Both the position numbers and the translations under genes were made by a program. The notes beneath the pieces are model-generated. The model ran no database searches. It saw only the letters and a program-made list of their open reading frames with translations, and was not told the DNA's origin. Shown here piece by piece: positions 1 through 7,056 of a stretch of DNA of 44,138 nucleotides (within the stretch, counting starts at the first letter, position 1; every line of letters starts with the position of its first letter). Source of the DNA: a virus. Location: positions 1 through 44,138 of IMG/VR virus record IMGVR_UViG_3300022751_000021; one strand, written 5' to 3'.

Positions 1-21
1 TGTTGAGTACGCACGCTCCAT
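1..21 (-). CDS. Prohead protease, 5' fragment at window edge
   Basis: The first seven codons of the prohead protease (MERAYST) are read leftward from the CAT at 19-21. The complete gene is at the other end of the window (43432-44028), so this is the same gene cut by the linear opening. A GGAG ribosome binding site lies about 9 bases upstream on the minus strand. Confidence 0.85.
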
Positions 22-132
22 ACAGGATGCTCCAAAGGAAAGGCCCGCACGTGGCGGACCGGGTCAAATAATGATCAGCTGATGCTTGGGCGCAGGGGGA
101 CGCTCCACTTGGCCAGCGCCGACGCCCATGAG
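1..132. repeat. Terminal direct repeat, left copy
   Basis: These bases recur at 44008-44138. The only difference is one C: the left copy has three C before ATGAG near base 126 and the right copy has two. The repeat covers the 5' end of the prohead protease gene, the protease-terminase gap and the 3' end of TerL. The gene order reads through it as one late operon. The simplest reading is a circularly closed assembly overlap giving a unit genome of about 44,007 bp. A true short terminal redundancy cannot be excluded. Confidence 0.9.
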
Positions 133-1773
133 CAGCGCGGCGAAGTCGTCTATCTTTTCGGTGGCCCGCTTCTTGTCGGGCGCGTTGTTCAGGTTTGCGT
201 CCTGGCGAGAAACCATGTTCGAGGCGTTCCAGTTCAGCACCGGGTCATTGCCGTGCGCGAACTTTCCATTCAGGTAAGCCACCTCGAGCGCCTGCATGGC
301 GGGGTGATAGCTGCGAGGCCCCTGGATAAACTGCTGCATCTTCACGCCGGCGCTGTTCAGGCGCTGCACCGACTGCGATGCGTTCCATCCGTCGTAGCCG
401 ACTGCCAACAGATTGAAGGTCTCCTGCACCTCGATGATCTTGTCTTCGATCGGCTTGTAATCGATGGCCTCGACGCCCGACTCGATCAGCAGGCCCTTGA
501 GCACCCAGCCGGCGTAAGGGATCAGGCCGCGCTGCGTTCGCCTGCGAACCGCCATTGCGGGGACCCAGCGCCAGCCGTGCGTGTAGAAGAAGCCGTCGAT
601 GTCCCACACCAAACGGAACGATGTCAGGTCGGTGGTGCTGGACAGGTCGAGGCCCCCGGTGCACGGGTACTTGCGCAGCCACTCCAGATCGATCGCGCCC
701 TTGCACTCTCGCCACTTGGTCAGATTGACCCAGCCCTTTGCCACCGAAGAAGGCCTGTTCAGGCGCTTGATCTTGAACTCGGCGTGTTGACCTGGCTTGT
801 CCTTCGCCTCAATGGCTGCCTTGCGAATCTCGTCGAGCAGCAGCGGGTTGACGTCCATCAGCGGGTTGGCCTTCCGCCACGCGCTCTCGTCGAAGTCGTC
901 GTCTGCCTCGGTGCCTAAGTCTTCATCCTTCTCGTCGACCGCGTAGTACACCGCCAGGTAGTGGTCGGCCTCGATCAGGCCGCGCAGCACCTTCTTGGCG
1001 AACTCTCGTTCTTCTTCCCATGGGCCGGGATTGGCGTAGCCTTCGGTCGTCAGGTACAGGAACAGAGGGTTCCGCCGAGCGCCTGCCGCCGACTTGAGCA
1101 CGTTCACCAGGTCGTGGTTCTTGTGGGCATGGATCTCGTCGAGGATCGTGCAACTCGGATTCAATCCGTCTTGCGTGCTTGCCTTGGCATTGATCGGCTT
1201 GTAGGTGCCGCCGTTGTTGAAGCTGGCGATTGCGTTGGCGAAAGCCTCGAGTCCGAACGCCGAACGCAGGTCTTCGGTTTTCTCGACCATGGTCTTTGCG
1301 ACCTTGAAGACGATCCGCGCTTGCTGCCCTGTGGTGGCGCCCGTGATGACCTGAGGCCCGTTCTCCCCTTCGCAGTTCTGGCAGTACAGGCCGATGATTG
1401 CGGCGAGGGTGCTTTTGGCGTTCTTGCGGGCGATTGCGAAAAGCGCCGTCGTGAACCGCCGCGTGCCATCATGCTTCCTGAAACCGAACAGGTTCACCAG
1501 GAAGAACACGTGCGATTCGTGCAGGACGATGGTCGGGGTGTCCCAGGTCCCCTCTACGTGCGGCAGGTCTTCGGCAAACAGGCAGATGTCCGACGCATGC
1601 CACTCGTCAAAGACGAAGGGCGCATTCTTAGCGCTCGCCCGCTTGAGGTCGTCCAGGAACCGCTGCGCAGCCAGGCGCATCCAGATCCCGAAGCTCTTGT
1701 GGTTCTTCGGGTTGGCTGCCCGCTTGGCGTAGTCCTTGGCTACGGCAACGAAATCACGCGGCGCGCTTGCCAC
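64..1773 (-). CDS. terL: Terminase large subunit (TerL)
   Basis: This is the DNA-packaging motor: an ATPase that pumps DNA into the procapsid, with a C-terminal nuclease that cuts concatemers. The 569 aa length is typical of the HK97/Terminase_1 group. A variant Walker A (ARKNAKST) is at about 115-122, Walker B with the catalytic acid (TILDE) at 209-213 and a coupling motif (LTTEG) at 241-245. Nuclease-domain acidic residues lie in GGLDLSST (about 373-380), GYDGWNA (459-465) and a KIDDF segment near the C terminus. The start overlaps the end of TerS by 20 bases. Downstream, across the circular junction, is the prohead protease, the standard HK97-like order. Function is confident from motifs and context. 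Confidence 0.96.
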   Translation of the reverse strand: MASAPRDFVAVAKDYAKRAANPKNHKSFGIWMRLAAQRFLDDLKRASAKNAPFVFDEWHASDICLFAEDLPHVEGTWDTPTIVLHESHVFFLVNLFGFRKHDGTRRFTTALFAIARKNAKSTLAAIIGLYCQNCEGENGPQVITGATTGQQARIVFKVAKTMVEKTEDLRSAFGLEAFANAIASFNNGGTYKPINAKASTQDGLNPSCTILDEIHAHKNHDLVNVLKSAAGARRNPLFLYLTTEGYANPGPWEEEREFAKKVLRGLIEADHYLAVYYAVDEKDEDLGTEADDDFDESAWRKANPLMDVNPLLLDEIRKAAIEAKDKPGQHAEFKIKRLNRPSSVAKGWVNLTKWRECKGAIDLEWLRKYPCTGGLDLSSTTDLTSFRLVWDIDGFFYTHGWRWVPAMAVRRRTQRGLIPYAGWVLKGLLIESGVEAIDYKPIEDKIIEVQETFNLLAVGYDGWNASQSVQRLNSAGVKMQQFIQGPRSYHPAMQALEVAYLNGKFAHGNDPVLNWNASNMVSRQDANLNNAPDKKRATEKIDDFAALLMGVGAGQVERPPAPKHQLIII

Positions 1774-2167
1774 GGTTCGCGAATTTGTTCCCGGCCGGCT
1801 CTTCCCCTACCGGCTTCACCTTGCCTTGCGCAACAGGTGTCAGGCCGAAGTCGTTGATCAGGTTCCGGTACTGGGCAACCATCGATGCGACCGGCGCCTC
1901 CCCTGCTGACCACAGCTGCACCAGCTTGCCATGCAGAGCGCACAGCATGCCCAAGGCGCTCAGACCCGCCTCCGTCAGCAGCTTGTTCGCCACCAGAATG
2001 GGGGCCAAACGGTCCCACTCCTTGATGGCGTGCGCGTTCGGCAGCCAGTCAGGTGCTTTCGGCGTTTCGGCCACCATCGGTAGGTCGACCGCAACAGTGG
2101 TGTCTCGGCTCGGCTGGATGGTCCCGGAAACCACTTTCAGCGCTCGCGGTTTCTTGGGGTTGGGCAT
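1754..2167 (-). CDS. terS: Terminase small subunit, P27 family
   Basis: This is the DNA-recognition subunit of the packaging enzyme. It binds the cos or pac site and hands DNA to TerL. It is 137 aa and begins with the signature of P27-type small terminases (KP-A-KVVSGT-QPSRD near the N terminus), followed by a mostly helical body and a conserved W/Y-N-LINDFGLTP segment near 110-125. A GAGG ribosome binding site lies 5 bases upstream of the ATG. It overlaps TerL by 20 bases, so the two are probably translationally coupled. Family assignment rests on the N-terminal motif, length and position. Confidence 0.92.
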   Translation of the reverse strand: MPNPKKPRALKVVSGTIQPSRDTTVAVDLPMVAETPKAPDWLPNAHAIKEWDRLAPILVANKLLTEAGLSALGMLCALHGKLVQLWSAGEAPVASMVAQYRNLINDFGLTPVAQGKVKPVGEEPAGNKFANRGKRAA

Positions 2168-2319
2168 GGGGACCTCGGTCTGTCAAAAACTGGGATTTGT
2201 GAACTGCACGTGTGAAAGAAAGGCTGGATGCGCGGTTTCCATCGGGACCAATCCCCGAGAAAAATCGCCCCCCCCTACCCTCATTTTCAAAAATGCACCA
2301 GATCGGTGCGCCTCAGGGG
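2168..2319. other. Terminase-HNH intergenic region, candidate cos region
   Basis: No gene is visible in these 152 bases. They contain an eight-C run at 2268-2275, a short A-rich stretch before it, and the pair GATCGG/CAGATCGG further right. In HNH-carrying HK97-like phages the cohesive-end site usually lies next to the small terminase and HNH genes, so this is the best cos candidate in the genome. The cut position cannot be read from sequence alone. Confidence 0.35.
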
Positions 2320-2625
2320 TCAGATCGGAAAACCGTCATCGCCGATGGCAACCTGGAGCTTCTGCCCCATGTCGTCGGCTGTCTTGCGGTCGTGGCACCC
2401 GACTCTTCCCTTCACGGTGACGCAGAGCACCTGGCAGTTGGCGTCGGTGTCTGGGCCGGCTTTGAACAGGGGAACCTTGTGGTCCAGCTGGAAGCCGTCG
2501 GGGAAGGTGGTGAGGGTTCCACACGATGCGCAGCATCCTTTGGCCTGTGCCCAGAGCCTAAGCCTGCGCTCTTGTAGCTTCCTGCCTCTGATGCGTCCGT
2601 CTTGGTTGTCGTAGCGTGCGGTCAT
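2320..2625 (-). CDS. HNH endonuclease next to terminase
   Basis: A 101 aa protein with an HNH zinc-nuclease fold. A CASCG pair at about 30-34, the central LDHK (H of HNH) at about 48-51, then N (DANCQVLC) and the closing CH-RKTADD motif follow in order. HNH proteins of this size beside TerS assist the terminase holoenzyme in specific cos cleavage in HK97-like phages. The ATG at 2625 was chosen because homology-like sequence begins at MTARYDNQ; a longer frame extends upstream but overlaps the preceding gene. No strong ribosome binding site is visible. Confidence 0.88.
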   Translation of the reverse strand: MTARYDNQDGRIRGRKLQERRLRLWAQAKGCCASCGTLTTFPDGFQLDHKVPLFKAGPDTDANCQVLCVTVKGRVGCHDRKTADDMGQKLQVAIGDDGFPI

Positions 2626-2651
2626 GTCGGGTTGATGACGCGGCGCGGCGG

Positions 2652-2906
2652 TCAGAGCCACATCGTCTCGTCCTGCATAGGTGGCGGCGATGCAGAGTAC
2701 GCGAGCGGGTACGGCGTGAGGCAGTAGCCACACGTGTGCAGTGTGAGTTCGTGCGGTGCGCCGCACTGGGTGCATGGCGCGGGGAGTGCGCGCATGATCG
2801 GTTCCTTGGTCTCCAGCATGAAACGCATGCGGGTCTCGAACCGGCCAGGCTCTAGCCCTTCGGTGTGAGGCTGCGGCCTCAGCTTCTCGGCGCCAGCGAA
2901 GGACAT
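2652..2906 (-). CDS. Small zinc-ribbon-like protein of unknown function
   Basis: An 84 aa protein with two CxxC pairs (CTQC at about 48-51 and CGYC at about 62-65) that could bind one zinc ion. Start chosen at the ATG at 2906, which has GAGGA about 8 bases upstream; an in-frame upstream ATG at 2933 lacks this. It lies between the tRNA genes and the HNH gene in the late unit. Not recognised beyond the metal-binding pattern. The 154 bases between its start and the first tRNA hold a GC hairpin at 3005-3022 (CCCCGT/ACGGGG) and no further gene. Confidence 0.6.
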   Translation of the reverse strand: MSFAGAEKLRPQPHTEGLEPGRFETRMRFMLETKEPIMRALPAPCTQCGAPHELTLHTCGYCLTPYPLAYSASPPPMQDETMWL

Positions 2907-3060
2907 GGTCGGTTCCTCAGGAATGGCGCCCATCCATCACGGCTTGCACCGCTGGACGCCTGGTTCACCCCGCGCTTGATGACGATGGGGTAGTCGCGAC
3001 AAAGCCCCGTCCGCTTACGGGGACGGCTCAAGCTGCCGTGGAGATTGGTTGGGGATGAGG

Positions 3061-3146
3061 TGGCGGAAGATGAAGGAATCGAACCATGCGCCATCCCTGG
3101 CGCCCACGGTTTTCAAGACCGCTTCGTGCCCTGCACGGCATCTTCC
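3061..3146 (-). tRNA. tRNA-Ser (anticodon TGA)
   Basis: An 86-base type II tRNA with encoded CCA. The acceptor stem GGAAGAT pairs with ATCTTCC. The anticodon stem-loop GCGGT-CTTGAAA-ACCGT carries TGA, reading UCA. A long variable arm GGCGCCA/TGGCGC is typical of serine tRNAs, and the T loop is TTCGATT. The D loop is short and the T stem shows two apparent mismatches, so it is somewhat degenerate. UCA is a rare codon in GC-rich genomes, a plausible reason for a phage to carry it. Confidence 0.85.
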
Positions 3147-3151
3147 TGAAC

Positions 3152-3241
3152 TGGCGGATGGTCGAGGGTTCGAACCTCGGCGGCCATTGCTGACCGGCTA
3201 CGGCTTAGCGGGCCGACACCTTACCTCTCGGTCAACCATCC
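3152..3241 (-). tRNA. tRNA-Ser (anticodon GCT) with C at position 33
   Basis: A 90-base type II tRNA with encoded CCA, five bases upstream of the other serine tRNA. Acceptor GGATGGT/ACCATCC and T arm CGAGG-TTCGAAC-CCTCG are perfect, and the variable arm CGGTC/GGCCG is well paired. The anticodon loop reads CCGCTAA, giving GCT (codons AGC/AGU) but C instead of the near-universal U at position 33. Its 5' end overlaps the stop of the upstream HNH gene by 10 bases. Confidence 0.85.
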
Positions 3242-3600
3242 TTGATACTTGCTCTCATGCCTTCGTGAATCTCGGCATGACAGTTCCTGCAAACTAGGTC
3301 GCACTTGGCGACCTCCGCAGCGATCTGATCCGGGCGCTTCGTCATCCCGGCGAGAGACAGCTCAAAGAGCTTGTCCTTCGGTTCACGGTGATGAAACTCA
3401 AGTGCATCGGAGCACTTTGAATAGCCGCATCGAGTACATGCGCCGCCAGCTTCTTGCAGCAGCCTGTCCTTCCGCTTTCGCCGGAAATCATCAATCTGAT
3501 TCACGGCGCAGATGCAACACCTGACGCCTCCGTCCAAGCGCCTCCGGTGCTTTACGTTTCCGTGAGTCGGGCAATCATGGAGGAATAGTTTGGACGGCAT
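3232..3600 (-). CDS. HNH endonuclease, homing-type candidate
   Basis: A 122 aa zinc-dependent HNH nuclease: CPTHGNVKHR near the N terminus, CCIC, a CTRCGYSKC knuckle, the LEFHHREP core (HH of HNH), and C-RNCHAEIHEG at the C terminus. The pattern resembles group-I-intron or free-standing homing endonucleases of phages. The ATG at 3600 was chosen as the beginning of recognisable sequence; no clear ribosome binding site is seen. The gene ends inside the 5' acceptor stem of the tRNA-Ser(GCT). It sits alone in the late leader, consistent with insertion of a mobile nuclease gene beside a tRNA. Confidence 0.8.
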   Translation of the reverse strand: MPSKLFLHDCPTHGNVKHRRRLDGGVRCCICAVNQIDDFRRKRKDRLLQEAGGACTRCGYSKCSDALEFHHREPKDKLFELSLAGMTKRPDQIAAEVAKCDLVCRNCHAEIHEGMRASIKDG

Positions 3601-4113
3601 ACATCGTAATTTAAACCGCCGTTGCCACTCCGGCAACCATCCGAATGAGAAAGCCGCTGAGCATTGCTGCTGGGTGGCTGAGTGTTGGTGGTGGCCGGTG
3701 CTGAACCCGGCATTCTGGCTATTTGCCGACGTACTTTCAGTCGGTCCCAAGTTTCCGATTTACCAGCGACCGGCCATTACGGCTGCGCATCAGCACTGCG
3801 CACTCACCATCACAGAATCAACCTCCAGTTCCCTGCGCGGCGGCCGACCGGGCGAGGGAAGCGGTTCTGCAACGTTGCCAGCATCCCGATTTCTCGTGCT
3901 GGGCGTGACCGCCTCTTACTGGGACCTTGCGGGTGAGAGGCATTGGTCTACGCGCTGCCATTCCCTGGAGGTGGTCTCTGTCATGGCCCTCGTTCCAGAG
4001 TCGGCTTTCCCCGAACTACTCGGCCCCGGATCGGGCCGGGGCAGTGGATGAGGCGTTGGCCTTTGCGCTTCAATGGCGCCAGCGTCTCTTCGGGGTCGCG
4101 CTGTGGTGGGCGC
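3601..4113 (-). other. Untranslated late leader region
   Basis: About 510 bases between the late promoter and the HNH gene with no convincing coding sequence on either strand; the open frames on the plus strand lack family signatures. On the minus strand a GC hairpin lies at 4023-4042 (GCCCCGG/CCGGGGC, six-base loop), about 65-85 bases after the likely transcription start. It has no U tract, so if it is the tR'-like terminator it is unusual. A leader of this kind, with a pause and an early terminator, is where lambda-type Q proteins act. Confidence 0.5.
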
Positions 4114-4142
4114 ACCATATCAGAAATGGACCAATCTGTCAC
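4114..4142 (-). promoter_or_regulatory. Candidate late promoter (PR'-like)
   Basis: On the minus strand a -35 GTGACA (4137-4142), a 17-base spacer and a -10 TATGGT (4114-4119) lie 27 bases past the stop of the Q-like gene, reading into the long leader and the late genes. The position matches the lambda arrangement Q gene, then late promoter, then leader. Match is 5/6 at -35 and 4/6 at -10. Confidence 0.65.
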
Positions 4143-4168
4143 CGTTTCCCCGATAGACACCGGCATGG

Positions 4169-4894
4169 TCACGCTGTCGACTTCGCCTGATGGCGCCACT
4201 TCGTCTCCTTGAGGTGGCGCTTGGCGTCGCTCATGCAGTGCCCCATGTACCCCAGCACCTTCCTGCCGAGGAAGCCGTGAGGGATCTTGGCTTCACCCGT
4301 GCCGCGGCAGGTCGAGCAATCCCGGCTTGAGGTCCGGCCGGTGCCCTCCACCACGCGCTTCTGCACGCCCTTGCACGACGTGCACTTCGGCGACAGCCAC
4401 CAGGTCAGCACGGCAGCCACCACGTGGGGCGCGGCCTCGATGCCTTCGGCCAGTGCCCAGCGATCCAGGGCACCGCGGACCATGGGAAGCGACTTCAGTC
4501 GCTGCAACAGGGCACGCTGCTCGGTCTCGAACCACGCCTCTGCCTGCCGCTGCGCGGCCGCCAGCGGCGTGACCTGCTCGGTCTTCAGGTCGTCCTGGCC
4601 AGCGTCGATGGTCGGCACGGTGACCAGGCCGTTGGGCTCGCGCGCGTAGGTGCCGGCCAGCGCGCGCAGCTGGTCGAGCGTCGGCGCCGCGGGCTTGGCG
4701 CTGCTGTCCCACTCCGTGCGCAGGCGCAGCAGGGCCAGGCCTAACCGGTGCGGGCTCAGGCCGGCGGCGATGATCACCTGCACGGCGCCGTTTCGGTCCC
4801 ACTCGTGGCGCAGGTTGGATGAACCGACCGCAGTGGAGTAGCTCTCTTCGATGGTCGGGGGGGCGTTCTGGTCTTCGTCGTTCGTCATGAGCAT
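4169..4894 (-). CDS. Q-like late antitermination protein
   Basis: A 241 aa protein whose C-terminal third carries two zinc-knuckle pairs, CTSCKG and CSTCRGTGE, spaced by about 18 residues, followed by a G-K-GYMGHCMSDAKRHL helix. Lambda Q has the same C-x2-C-x-G / C-x2-C-x-G-x-G organisation followed by a similar helix. It is the last gene of the leftward early operon and directly precedes a promoter and untranslated leader, exactly where Q genes lie. Q proteins load on RNA polymerase paused near the late promoter and let it read through terminators. AAGGAGG lies 4 bases before the ATG at 4894; a second ATG at 4888 is possible. Function is inferred from motif plus position. Confidence 0.75.
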   Translation of the reverse strand: MLMTNDEDQNAPPTIEESYSTAVGSSNLRHEWDRNGAVQVIIAAGLSPHRLGLALLRLRTEWDSSAKPAAPTLDQLRALAGTYAREPNGLVTVPTIDAGQDDLKTEQVTPLAAAQRQAEAWFETEQRALLQRLKSLPMVRGALDRWALAEGIEAAPHVVAAVLTWWLSPKCTSCKGVQKRVVEGTGRTSSRDCSTCRGTGEAKIPHGFLGRKVLGYMGHCMSDAKRHLKETKWRHQAKSTA

Positions 4895-4916
4895 GGTTCC
4901 TCCTTGGGGTAGTCGA

Positions 4917-5381
4917 TCAGCCGTACACCTTGACGCTCGGGTGAGCGGCGCGGATCCGGTTCATGGTGGTTTGAATGGCGCGCTCCAGCGTGGCCAGGTC
5001 AATGGCGGTGCGCTGGAGGTGGTGGTATTCGACGAGGTCCTGCATCGCCTGCAGGCCGTCCGGCGTGGTCTCGATGCAGTTCGTCCGGAGGAAGCCTTGA
5101 TGCGCGGCGCCGAGGTGCTGCTCGACGCTGGACAGGACCGGCGACACCTCATCGCGGCCGACGCCCATGCCTGCCAGGGTCTCGGCCAGGTTCACGACGT
5201 CGGCGATGGTGCGCCAGTGCTTCTGCGTGGCGGTGCCGGTGCGGAAGGCGTCGAGGGCTTCATGCTCTGCGGCCAGCAGCAGTTGCGCCTTGCGGTCGTC
5301 GATGGGCCGGACGCCTTCGATGACGAACGCGATCGCGGGCGTGGTCGCCTGGTAGTGCTTGCGGCGCGTGCGTTTTCTCAT
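4917..5381 (-). CDS. Conserved phage protein of unknown function
   Basis: A 154 aa mostly helical protein with a basic N terminus (MRKRTRRKHYQ) and no membrane segment. The start at 5381 has GGGAGG 8 bases upstream and overlaps the stop of the preceding 57-codon gene by four bases (ATGA). It precedes the Q-like gene by 22 bases. The basic start could contact nucleic acid, but no family is recognised with certainty. Confidence 0.8.
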   Translation of the reverse strand: MRKRTRRKHYQATTPAIAFVIEGVRPIDDRKAQLLLAAEHEALDAFRTGTATQKHWRTIADVVNLAETLAGMGVGRDEVSPVLSSVEQHLGAAHQGFLRTNCIETTPDGLQAMQDLVEYHHLQRTAIDLATLERAIQTTMNRIRAAHPSVKVYG

Positions 5382-5551
5382 TCCAGCGCCTCCCGGGGGA
5401 TGTCGGCCACGAGAATTGGCACCAAGTAGCACTCGCCGCTCTCGTGGTTGCGGACGCCGGCAGCGGCCGGAAGGAGCCGGAGCGGGCCGGCAGCGGCCGG
5501 CAACTCCGGTTTGCTGCCAGAGTTGAGTGCATCCAGTGATTTGTGATTCAC
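5378..5551 (-). CDS. Small protein, GTG start
   Basis: A 57 aa frame starting with GTG and a near-perfect ribosome binding site (AAGGAGG, 5 bases upstream). It overlaps both neighbours by four bases: GTGA with the gene before and ATGA with the gene after. The middle is low complexity, with two LPAAAG repeats, and the end reads YLVPILVADIPREALE. The overlaps on both sides are strong evidence of translation. Function unknown. Confidence 0.7.
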   Translation of the reverse strand: MNHKSLDALNSGSKPELPAAAGPLRLLPAAAGVRNHESGECYLVPILVADIPREALE

Positions 5552-5820
5552 AGAACCTCCTTGTCTCTTCCACGGATAGCGTCAGCGCAGCGGGATGCCG
5601 AAGCCTCGCGCTTGTAAGCATTGCCGCCGTTGTCGATCGCATACACGAGCTCTTCGCATTTCTTCGCTGCCGCCTCTGTAGCGGCCTGCCAGACGTCCCA
5701 TTGGTGTTGGATGTGCGGGTTGAAATAGTCGCCGTCGGTCATGCGCACGCAGTTGCTGAGCGTGGTGCTTCGCATGTGCGCCTCGAACTCGTCTCGCATG
5801 CTCTTTAGGGTGGTGGTCAT
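5548..5820 (-). CDS. Small phage protein with Y-N-W-W motif
   Basis: A 90 aa protein containing DYFNPHIQHQWDVWQAA (about 30-46), a motif repeated in many enterobacterial and burkholderial phage early-region proteins of unknown function, followed by a C-terminal helix. ATG at 5820 overlaps the preceding stop by four bases; its own stop overlaps the next GTG start. Likely a soluble accessory protein. Confidence 0.8.
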   Translation of the reverse strand: MTTTLKSMRDEFEAHMRSTTLSNCVRMTDGDYFNPHIQHQWDVWQAATEAAAKKCEELVYAIDNGGNAYKREASASRCADAIRGRDKEVL

Positions 5821-6011
5821 GGCTTGTAGACCTTCGCTTCGATGCAGCGCAGATGCGTGTTTTTCTGAACCTGTTCCGCCAGCGCGCGGACGCGCTCGCA
5901 TTCCTGCGCCGCGACAAAGCGCTCAACCACTTGCGTTGAAGCTGCGGTTGAGTAGCCGCCTTGGATCTGCGAGCCGACGCTCATAAGTAGCCATAGGGTG
6001 ATGGTGTACAT
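5817..6011 (-). CDS. Small secreted or membrane-anchored protein
   Basis: A 64 aa protein with a hydrophobic N terminus (MYTITLWLLMSVGSQI) that could be an uncleaved signal or short membrane anchor, then a helical polar tail with two cysteines. ATG at 6011 follows the upstream stop directly, with GGAG about 6 bases upstream inside the previous gene. Unknown function. Confidence 0.65.
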   Translation of the reverse strand: MYTITLWLLMSVGSQIQGGYSTAASTQVVERFVAAQECERVRALAEQVQKNTHLRCIEAKVYKP

Positions 6012-6012
6012 C

Positions 6013-6216
6013 TCAGGCTCCGTTCATGATGGCGACCGCGATCACGCCAGCGCCCACAGAAAGCATCGTCCCGCAAGCTGCCACGCTCTCGCGGTAGTCG
6101 ATGGGCCAGTCAGCCGGATTGGTTGAGGCGCCGCCTAGGGCGCCGCATGCGTAAGTCAAAGCCATGCCGAATCCCGTGATGACAAGGAATACGGCTGCGT
6201 TCTTGAGCGTCTTCAT
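6013..6216 (-). CDS. Small membrane protein, two transmembrane segments
   Basis: A 67 aa protein with hydrophobic segments at about 7-28 and 47-64, separated by a short polar loop containing ADWPIDYRES. Two-helix inner-membrane topology is likely. It lies in the leftward early operon between the DUF1364 gene and a short secreted protein gene. Not recognised; early expression makes a lysis role less likely than a host-modifying role. Confidence 0.65.
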   Translation of the reverse strand: MKTLKNAAVFLVITGFGMALTYACGALGGASTNPADWPIDYRESVAACGTMLSVGAGVIAVAIMNGA

Positions 6217-6236
6217 TCGGATTACCCTCTGTTGGT

Positions 6237-6815
6237 TCACGACATGCCGTGCGGCGTTGCATTGAGGTGATCGAGCGCCCAGCGAGCGGCGGCGATGTCC
6301 TTCGGGTCGGCGCCTGCACTTGCAGCAATGGCCCGCCACTCGCAGACCTGTGCCAGGTGCGCGCCCATGAATGCCAGCTCCTTCGCCGTCGCGTCGCCCT
6401 TCCCTTGGTCGATGTGCGAGTGACATGTAAAGCATCCCCATGCGCTGTATTCGTCGTCCGCCTTGCGTGCGCCGGCCTTGCCGTGGATGCTCAGGTTGCT
6501 GTGGCAGGCGACCGTAGTCTCCGGGTCGAAGTTGCAGACGCCAGGTATGCGGAACAGGCACGGGCGGCCGCGTGCCATGGACAGGAGGTGCGGATTGCGG
6601 TGGGCCTCGGTCTTCGGAGCCGAAATGAGATTTCCCATAACGGCGTAGGTGCCGCGGCGCAGCGGTTTCAGGGCGGCCACCTGGTGGTGTTCAAGCAAGG
6701 GCGAATCGGTCGGCACCCCGCATGGCGCCTCACTTCTGCGTGGTGCTGAACCGGCCACCTGCATGCGCTTAAAGCCCTTGCCCCGCGCCATCGGCTTCCG
6801 ATTTGTCAGGCTCAT
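6237..6815 (-). CDS. DUF1364-family putative nuclease
   Basis: A 192 aa protein. The block GRPCLFRIPGVCN, then PETTVACHSN, KADDEYSAWGCFTCHSHID is the hallmark of DUF1364 proteins, which look like small HNH-type zinc nucleases of the nin region. Cys and His are conserved in the order C, C, CH, C-xx-CH. The start at 6815 overlaps the preceding stop (ATGA). Position next to NinB and the resolvase supports a role in phage recombination or DNA processing, but no activity is established for the family. Confidence 0.85.
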   Translation of the reverse strand: MSLTNRKPMARGKGFKRMQVAGSAPRRSEAPCGVPTDSPLLEHHQVAALKPLRRGTYAVMGNLISAPKTEAHRNPHLLSMARGRPCLFRIPGVCNFDPETTVACHSNLSIHGKAGARKADDEYSAWGCFTCHSHIDQGKGDATAKELAFMGAHLAQVCEWRAIAASAGADPKDIAAARWALDHLNATPHGMS

Positions 6816-7027
6816 GCGGCGCCACCCATCAGCGTGTTGAGGTGCATAGCAGCGGCATGCGCAGCCTTGAAGCTCTGCGTGCGCGATCCGCCCGGGAGAA
6901 TCCAGCCCTCTTCGTGCGTGTTCCCACTCACGTCGACGCACGCCTTGGCGTACAGGATCCGGGCCTGGCCCTGGCTGATGTTCTTCGGGTGGAAGTAGGC
7001 TTCTTGGGCTTGGGTGTCGGTGGGCAT
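6812..7027 (-). CDS. Small phage protein of unknown function
   Basis: A 71 aa soluble protein starting at the ATG at 7027, which has AAGGA about 7 bases upstream. Contains YFHPKNISQGQARILYAKACVD in its middle (as separate short motifs) and an alanine- and histidine-rich end. Stop overlaps the DUF1364 start by four bases. No family recognised. Confidence 0.75.
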   Translation of the reverse strand: MPTDTQAQEAYFHPKNISQGQARILYAKACVDVSGNTHEEGWILPGGSRTQSFKAAHAAAMHLNTLMGGAA

Positions 7028-7056
7028 GGTGGGGTCCTTGGGGTTGATCTGGTGGG

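Noticed and set aside
3680-3790. tRNA-like GGTTC and CCACCA segment on the minus strand of the leader
   Set aside because: No matching acceptor stem or anticodon arm could be paired, so it is not called as a tRNA.
3590-4051. Plus-strand open frames in the late leader
   Set aside because: No ribosome binding site or family features; the region fits an untranslated late leader read on the minus strand.
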